The notes beneath the pieces were generated by a model. The model saw nothing but the letters and a program-made list of their open reading frames with translations. It did not search any database and was not told the DNA's origin. The position numbers and the translations under genes were made by a program. From Gnetum montanum (lineage: Eukaryota; Streptophyta; Gnetopsida; Gnetales; Gnetaceae), in contig MNCI01036132.1 of the NCBI GenBank assembly GCA_015680685.1, positions 383,694 through 447,693 on the forward strand: a stretch of 64,000 nt of DNA, given 5' to 3'. Of this stretch, positions 50,501 through 59,500 are shown in pieces. The first letter of the stretch is position 1, and every line of letters starts with the position of its first letter.

Positions 50501-53500
50501 GAGAGATCAGATTAGGGGAGAGCAATCCCCAGGTACATCTGCCAACCAAGAACTCAGAAAATCGACACTTGTGGCCTGCATTTTCCTGATACCCAGCAAC
50601 AAAAAAACCACAGAATCCAAGAGCAATACCTTTGCGATAATGTCTAAACCAACACATCATAGGGAAAACGGAAGATTCTTGCAAGTGTAGCATGACGTTT
50701 CTTTCCTATCTACAATATCCATAATCTCCCTGTGTGCTTCCAATGAAAGGAAGTGTGTTCTATTGGAACATCTTATACTTTTCTTCGTTGTGGTCCTGAA
50801 TCTGCTTCCCCAAGTGTCTAGCCTTGTCTAGGTGAAGCGTGCGAGAAGTTTGTCTAATGAACTTGTGAAGGTTCTCCCATGAACCAGATGTGAACAATTC
50901 CCAGGTTGCAACTAGAGCCTAGCATTGGTAGCCAGTGTCTTGTTTTGATGTTCCAAAAATTCTTTGGCCCGTCTCATGGTCTCCTCGCTCTCCCTGGTCT
51001 CTTATTCTCCGCTTCTTTCCTCAGCTCCTTCCTAATGTCTTTATGTATTCGCTTCTCAAGTTTGCCTTGGAGGTTGACTTCCTGCAGTAGCTACTGTCGT
51101 TGAGCCTCCTTTTCCTGTTCCCCACTCTGCTACTCCTCTTGCCTATGGGCTTGCACTGCCAGCACTCTTTTGTGCTGCTCTTCAGCTCCTAATACACTAT
51201 TCGATCTCCTGGGTGGCCTGGTTCAGGTTTACTGTAAGTTTTTGTTCGAGTTCCTTTCTCATGGCTTCCTCCTCCTCATAGAGCCATTTTTGCATGGTGA
51301 AGTAGAGGTCACTCTTTAGGTTCTGTCTTCTTCTTTGAGAAGGATGCACCATGGGTAGATGAGGTTGGAGAAACATTCTCATAGGGGCCATTCTTTCTCC
51401 TTGAGGAAACCAGCCTATCATGAGAGGTTCAATGCCATTCTATCCCTCATGGACGCAAGGGCTTCTTTCCACAAGTGTTGCACATGGGCAGCAACATGTT
51501 TTTGGCTGAGGCATAACGGTGTTCCTTGTCTTCCAGACAGATTACAAAAGCACGCCAACGATCGTCTACTACTTTGCTAGATGTGAATAGTGAAATGATA
51601 GAAAGATAGGAGATGAGACTTTGTTTCTGCTATTTTAGTGCTGCACATTGGGCAGGTAGTGTTGATATCGAGACCTTGGCATTGGAGGAAGGTGCTAGTT
51701 GGGATTTCTTGGGGAATTAAAAGACATACGAACATTCTAATTTTTTTGGGCAGGTGTCCCCTCCAAAGTGCTCGTCATCCCTGTGCGATTCCATACTTGC
51801 CTTGCATAATGTTTCTTGGGCATGTTGAAATAGAAGGGGCAAAACGATGCAAAGCACGGTGTTGCTAGCAAACGTTTTTCCAGAAAGTAGAATCATTGCT
51901 AGAACACTCCAAAAGTTTGTATTTTCATTTTACTATGATAACCCACATGACTTCATTTGCATTATTCCCCTCTGTCCATAATACTCTTGAGAAGATTATG
52001 ATGCCCCAATAGGACCACATCCTTGAACTTTGGAACTCTGAACCCCTGGCAAATTTTGTTCTTGCCAGGTTTTCCCAACAAACTAGGTGGATTTTATGGC
52101 CTCATTTACCTCTAGACAAAATGAAATTCATAATGGTTTGATTGAATTTTCCTATGACCTACTGTGGTAGCACTTTCACTGAGGCCACGTACCTGGACAT
52201 GGTAGAGAGAATTGTACAGGCAAGAAGCACTTTCCCTTTACTGGTTAAGAAACATGAGGTCTAGTGTTCGAGTTTGGCTTGGATTTTTCTCACAAACTTG
52301 GACCACGTGACTTTTCTATGCTAGGCATAGATGGGATCCCAAGATAAGTATCTTTCTGATTCCCTTAGCAAATCCCTAGAGTGCCAAACATTATTCTTTT
52401 CATCAGTTTGGTCGAAGTGAGTAGTTGACTTTGCCCAATTAATGTTGAAGCCCAACTTCTAACTCATACCACCCAACACCCTTTTGATAGCCTTATTTGG
52501 GGGTACTATTGCCTTGGTTGCAAGAATAATATTATCAACATAGTGATTAGTGATACATGTGACATCTTAAACCTAAAGACCTCTGACACCCTTGGATGTG
52601 CAGTATGAGTTCATAGTGTCTATGGCTAAGAAAAAAAGGTATGGGGATAGAGGGTCCCCTTAGGGGAGGAAAAAACCCCATAACCTTCCATTAATATCAA
52701 ACAAAAATGTTGCTGTATGCTGCATCTGTAGACATTAATTAACAAATCTAGGATGGAAACTCTTACATAGCATTATCTTGTTAAGTGACTCCTAGTTATC
52801 TGCATCATGTGCCTTGGCGATATCCAATCTAAGGAACATACTGGGAAATTGTGCTTTGGTAGCTGAATGTGTAAGTTCATGATGCAGCAGAATCTGATTC
52901 TGAATGTACTTGCCTTTAATGAACATTGGCTGTTGAAGCCCTAGCATAGATGGCATAAGTGGTTGCATTCTTTGAACAAGCACCTTGGCGAATATTCTGA
53001 GGAGCGTGTTACACACACCAATGGGTCTAAAGTCAATTGGCCTGGTAGGATTGTTAACCTTGGGGAGCAAGATGATTCTAGAGTAGTTTATTTCCTTTCT
53101 AACTTGGCCCCAGTGAAACATGAGATTAAAGGAATAAACCATGTTGTTCTTAATAAAATCAAAGTGCTCCTTAAAGAACACAATCAACTGCCCATCAAGG
53201 CTGGGGGCTTTACCTTCATAGTGGAAATAGCATCTGAGACCTTTGCCTTGGAGGTGGGAGCAAGCAAGCTATGGTTATCTACCTGGGCCAATATTGTCTG
53301 AATCGGAATTGTAACAGGGAATGATTCTCCCCTCGTTTAGAAACTTTCCTAGAATAGTTGCATAGTTTTGACCATTTTTTAGGGGTCTATAATACGATTA
53401 TCCCCATCTTTTAATGCATTGATGTTCTTGGCACTCCTAGATGTGTTTGTAGCAGCAAAGTAGAAATTTGTGTTATGGTCTCCCTCTCTTAATGACCTGG

Positions 53501-56500
53501 CCCTAGAATGTTCACGCCAGTATGCCTCCTTCTCCCTCGAGAGCTTCTATATCTTATGCAACCTTGTGATTTCCTCCTTCAGCACATCCTACCCTTGTTC
53601 TTGCAGTTGTTGGATTTGTTTAAACTTCGCAACTTGTTCCTATTTTAAATACTTAAAAGCATATTTGTCCTATTTAGCTTGCGCTTTGATCCCTTGCTTA
53701 ATGCGATTCAAACTCTGTTTGAGAAAATCCTGTAGATCTTGGTGCCATGGATAAGAGGCTAATGTATCCAGGACAAATTTCATTAGGCATGGTTTCTTAA
53801 GCCAAACATGTTCAAAAAGGAAGGAATGCAAGGCCATTTTAAGATCACTGTTATCTTGGATAGAGTATACAATCGACCTATGGTCAGAAGCCCCCCATTC
53901 CAAGGCTGTAGCTGAGATGCATTTATTAATAACCATTGAAGTGCTAATTGAGACACGATCAATTCTAAACATCACCTAATGAGGTTCTCTTCTATTGTTA
54001 CCCGATGTGAATTGGCATCCTTGAATTTCTAGGTCCAAGAGGTTGAGGTCACTGAGAAAATTTAAGAATTGCTTGCTTCCCTGCAGTTCTGTGGACCCTC
54101 CTCTAGCTTTCTCCCAATTGTGCAATCACTGATTAAAATCTCTCATCACAATCCAAGCATTATGATCCTGCTCCTTGGTTGCCACCACTTGGAGTTTACG
54201 AATTTCATTTTGGACCATGTAAAATTTAAACTGGCTTGTGCTTTTCATTAAAGAGGTTTCATTGATATTTAATATATATCAGTTTGGAGGTACTTATACT
54301 GTTAACATCGAAGTCAAAGTTATAACTTTAGCGAGTAAGGCTAAGTACATGCCGTATGTTGAAAGGTAAGGTAAGTTCATGCTCATGCATACTATACTGT
54401 AATGAAATATTCTTTCATGCACACTTCCTATTTTCTTACATGTGTTTATGGAGGCTGGTATTTTCCTCTGCTACAAAAATGAACACTTTTTAATATTTGT
54501 AATAGAGGTTTTACGAGTGAATAGTTCCTTTATCTCATATCCGTTTGGTTCTCTGTTTGCAATTTTTATTTTATTGTTCATTTTGTAACTGGCGTTAAAA
54601 GTCGGAGTCTTCATGAAATTTGCCATGTCCGAATTTTCTAATATCTAGATGTGAAGTGTTTTACAATCTACAAAGCAGGGATACAGAGTTGTGTTTGCAT
54701 TTGAACTTAAGTGGTTTTATCTGCCAACTGAAATGTAACATTAATAATAAATCATGAATTCGATTATTTCTGTTTTGATTGAAACTAGTACCTTGCTTCC
54801 CAGTTGTAACTTAGGTGTCAAGGTGGTCAGTGCTGCTAGAGAAAGTGTTATTACGGCAAGGGAGGTTCTTGAATCAGGAATTCAAGCAGAAACTTTTGTA
54901 GAGACAGCATTGGTGACGCTCGGGCAACTTGCAGAAACAAGTGAAAAAGTTGAGGAAGAGGTAAATCTTGATGAATAATAAGAATTAAACAGCGAAGGTC
55001 TTGTAAAGTTAATTCTATGTACAGAGCTTCATTTCATTTGTCATCTATTTATCAATGAAAGATATATATATATATATTAAACGGTCAGGATATATTATAA
55101 TACAGAGAGAATTGCATTAGGTACATGGGAAGAGGGCTACCCCCACCCTCAACCTTACTACACCCCAGCCCCAGACAAGAGATCAAAAAGCAGGGGAGAG
55201 ATCGTCACCAGGCTGATGAAATTTTGACGAAAAACACTGGCTGACCACAAACGCGGCCTGAAAAAGATTTCAGCTCCAGTTCATGCCTATGGTTCCCAAC
55301 ATAACCAAACAACCAGTAACAAAGACCTCAACAAAATGACAAAAAACGACAAGCAATTAAGAAAAAGGCAAAGATCTACAGATGCAGCGGTGCATTTCCT
55401 GCCTATGGACCATGTCAACAATGCCACGTTCCTCTTCAGTGTGGAGGAAACCCGCAGCCTATTGGAAAGCATGGCAATTTTGTTCCTTCCCCTTCTACTC
55501 ATCAGCTCACATGCTAGATGCCTTATCAGGATGAAGAGGGAATGACACACACTTGATGTAGGATTGAAGATTCTACCACAAGATGTTCCTATTGATGCTC
55601 ATGATGCCATAGGGGCATTTCCCAGATCAAAACTAGTCCCTTGTATTAGGTTCATGGTTTTTGCTGAAACGTGCTCACATCTCCTCTTGCTCCCTTCTCA
55701 CCTCTTCTTGCCTTTGCTATTGTGCTAATTCTTTGAGCCTTTGTTCATCAGCCTCCCTTCGAAGATCTTCTTTTATCAACACCATGAGCTCACTCTCCCG
55801 CTTGCTCCTTGAGCTCACTCTGCAGCCTGCTCTACAACGCCCCTTTCTCTAGCAATCTTCTTTACCTAGCCTTGTCCTCTCCAATCAGCCGCTTCCTCTG
55901 TGCTTCTCACTTTAGGCACAGTTCCATATCCTAAGTGGCCTGAAGAAGGTTAGCAGAAAACCTTGCTTTTGTCTCCTTTTTAAGGCTTTTCTCCATTTCT
56001 TTAAGCTTCTGTTTAAACTTTTCTTGTAGCTTTGCTTACAGCTCCCTTTGGATTTAATATCTCATGGCCTTCTACAAGTTTGGGTTTCCTTTAACTTGGT
56101 AGTGCAAGTCTGGCTTAAAGGTCAGCATTACCTCCATAGCAATATAGGCCTCTTTCCATAGATAGAAACCCCTGATGGGGATTTGAGATGGTGAGGGCAT
56201 TGCTATTGGTTATTTTTTTTATTTTTTATTTTCTTAACAAGAAAACTCTTGTTATCTAGAAACTGAAAAAATATGAGTAGTTAAGAAATCATTGTAACAT
56301 TTAATGATATCATTGTCATCAGCAGCATACTTGATAAACCTATAGTCCTTTTTGAAGAGTAATAATAATGTTCCATCCATGTAATGTAGCAATGGCCAAA
56401 CTCTATTTGTTTATTTGAGTTGATTAATGGTGATCTCATCAAACTTTCTTATCAGTTATCACTAACGCATACCTTATAATTGATTGGTGGTTTCCCAACC

Positions 56501-59500
56501 TCAACATCTAAAGAAAATTGAGATAGTTTCAATAATTTGTAATAATTCAAAGAGTCAAGAGTCCAGTTAAGTACATGAAAATGCATTAGATTTGGATAAG
56601 GAAGCCCTTAACCATCTAGATCAAAGAAGGGAAATTGCCCACCCCAACCAAAGAAAAAGAAAGAGAGAGCAGCAGATGCAAATTGGGGGATTGCCAGCCT
56701 CACATATGGACTAGTAACCCATGATCCTATAGGTGCTTGGGCAGCTTGATACACCGATAGGTGGCCCTCTCTTGGGCGTGAATGGAATCTAGAACAACCT
56801 AGTGTCTCTCTATATCAATGAAGGCTGCAACCTATTGAAATTCTTTAAATGCCTTCTTCTTGCGGGTGCATTTTGCTTCTTTGCCAATACCATTTAGATG
56901 ATTTCGATTAGCGGTCCTTTTGATGTGCCTTCACAGTGTGTGCCCCGAAGTGTTGTAGTTAATGTCCATGATTTGGTAAGGGAACTTTCTGTCCTGTAGT
57001 CAAAGCCACACATTGGTCTCATGTGTCAGATCTTATTGCCTCTGTAATTGTTTAGCTTCCAACCTATCACACTCTCTTTGCTCCTATTCCTTTGGCTCCT
57101 ACGTATCCCTTTGCTGCTTCTCCAGCATCTTAGCTCTGATCTGTGTCTACACAGCTCTTCTTCAAGTGCCACCCTAGTAACTGCCTCTTCTAGGTCTCTT
57201 TGCCTCTTTTCCTCTTTCTCCTTCTCTACATGGTGCAGCTCTGCCTACGCCATGATACGTTGAAATTCCTCTTTCCAAGCTTGCCACTTGGCCTCCGAGA
57301 CAACCCTCTCCTCTCTCGGAGCCTAGTTAGCAGCTTTAGTTCTAGCCCTTTGCAACTGCTCTTCAAACCAGTGCCAAAGCCACCACTTGGCAACATTAGG
57401 TGAATGTGAACGTTGTGTCCCCTCTCCCACATATGCCGGAGCCTCCTTGCCAACAGGAGAAACCGGTAGAGTAGCTAGAGCCACACCCCAATCGACACTT
57501 GATGCTTGTAAACTGCAAGGCAAGGTGCATGCAGTAGTGGTTGCGGAACAACTAGCCTCATAGCATTCCATACTGCTAAAATTAGGCTTGAATGTGTACC
57601 TCATCTTTGCCGGTAGTGCGAAGCAAGAAAAAATTTGGGAAGCTTCACATTGTGGCCAAGTTGCATGCACTTTAGGAAAGAAAAATGCACTCCATGTAAC
57701 TTCCAAATGTTCCCTAATTGAACAAATAATCGTTTGATGCGCTCAGCTGCAACTTGCCAAAGCTATAGTAGCATCAACTTGGGTCGCTGCCCACTCCCTA
57801 TTTAGGCAAAGGCCCAGTGATGAAATCTTCCACGTCTTGTAACCCAGACCCTATAGAGAGAATGACCTCTCCAGCGGCTGAGACCCCAAGTAGATGCACC
57901 AATACTATCTTCGTGAGCTCGATTTGGACTCCCTGGAAGGTGGTAGGGTTTGTAGCCCAGTTCTTGTAGAAAGAACTGTTTGCTAGTTCAAGCTCCCCTT
58001 GAAGCATAGGGAGGAGGTCAGCCCAACCAACCTTCTCAACAAGCCCCCACAAAACCTAATTAGCTTGAAATGTTGGGTAGGAAGGCTTGAAGGTAGGCAT
58101 CATCCCTATTACTGTAGAAACCTCATGCCACAATCTAACCTTGAGAGTCATGAGTTGTGCAAGTTGGGGAAGTGGCAAGGAGTGGAAAATCCAATTGTTG
58201 TGGGATTTCCACAAGCACCAAAGAATGGCTATAGCTTTGGAGTCACTATCCAATATGAGTTGAGAACGAAGCAGAGTGGCCCACCAAGTGTCTCTGGTGT
58301 ACGAGCATTGGTAAATAAAATGATTAAGTGTTTTGGAAGCCCTCGAACAAAGCAGGTAGATATCATTACTATTTAAGCCCTACGCACGTAGGATGGTGTG
58401 CACTAGAAGCGTAGCATCCTCAACTAGCTAAAGGAAAACTTTTACTTTTTTAGGAAGCCTTCGATTCCAAATAGCCCATCATCCTTCAACCTTGGGGGTA
58501 TTTAGTCTGAATGATTTTGCGTGTTAGCACACCCAGCATACCCCTGTGTGCCACCAAATTAGCATGTCTACAAGTGGTCCTCCAAATGTGCAAGTCCAAG
58601 GTTTCGGCCATGCACTATTGGTACTTGTTCATAACATGTATCCATTGGGCTGACTTGTCAATTGATTGCAATAGTTGGTTGGTTAGAAGTTGATACCCCA
58701 TGGTGATTGCATCCTGAAACTTCAACATCCCAAGGACCCTAGCCTTCCTAGGCCTAGCTATAGTATCCTAGCAAACTAGATGCATCCTTTAACCCCCTTT
58801 ACCCCTCGACCACACAAAGTTCCCAATTAATTGGTCCTCCTTTAGGATGATGTCTTTGGGAGGGGATGCCACTGAGGTGGTAAATTTGGCAATAGCTGCA
58901 AGGATCGAAGTGGCAAGAACGATTTTTCCTTTCCTAGTTATTAAGGGGGTGGTCCAATGCCCAACACGCTGTTGCATTTTTTGGATCAATGTAGACCAAG
59001 TTCCCTTTCTTTGCCAGACATATATAGGCATACCCAAGTACGAATCATGTTCAGTACCTAGCAAAATGTCTAGAATCTGGGAAATCTTCCCTATTATACA
59101 CCCATCAGTATTGCTTAGGTGGAGTGCTAATTTCTACCTATTGATTCTAGGCCAATCTTTTTAGCCATCTTGCCAAGAGCTTTGTTCACTGCAATAGCTT
59201 GTGGCACAACAATGCACAAAAATAAGATTGTGTCATGCACGTAGTGCTCTGGCAACCACTCCACGCACATGATCTCTAGACCTTTGACACCTTCCATCTT
59301 GCAGTAGGACTGCATTGTGTCCATTGCAAGAATAAAAAGATAAAGAGACGAAGGGTCCCCTTGTTGCAGACCTTGACCAAGGGAAGAAAAATGCCAAGGT
59401 CTCCCATCAATATTGGAGGAATAAGCACCTGAAGCTTGTAAGTGAAAGCCCATATTAACAAATTTTGGATGGTACCCCTTACGTACCATAATTTTTGACA

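Larger units (their letters stand above)
45671..54255 (-). mobile_element. JL-13: antisense LINE, split near its 3' tip by JL-14
   Basis: Two parts: 45671-45698 holds the antisense 3' terminus (GAGAAAAGGTCGGG), 50389-54255 the rest. On the minus strand: endonuclease remnant from 54255 (FMVQNEIRKLQ-type, RDFNQWLHNWEK, GASDHRSIVY), linker, RT 53187-52792 (INYSRIILLPKVNNPTRPID, MFLRLDIAKAHDAD), degenerate zf-RVT near 51700, coiled coil 51421-50950 (KWLYEEEEAMRKELEQKLTV), degenerate J domain and 3' UTR with hairpins at 50472-50487 and 50513-50528. 5'-truncated within the endonuclease. It lies in the w19-w20 intron. Confidence 0.82.

Noticed and set aside
54283-54365. Exon-like open stretch (FGGTYTVNIEVKVITL...) with CAG before and GTAAGG after, next to the JL-13 5' junction
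   Set aside because: Exon w19 ends with two bases of a codon. Joining this stretch gives a stop after about 14 codons, whereas w19 joins w20 directly with the conserved xNLGVKVV sequence.
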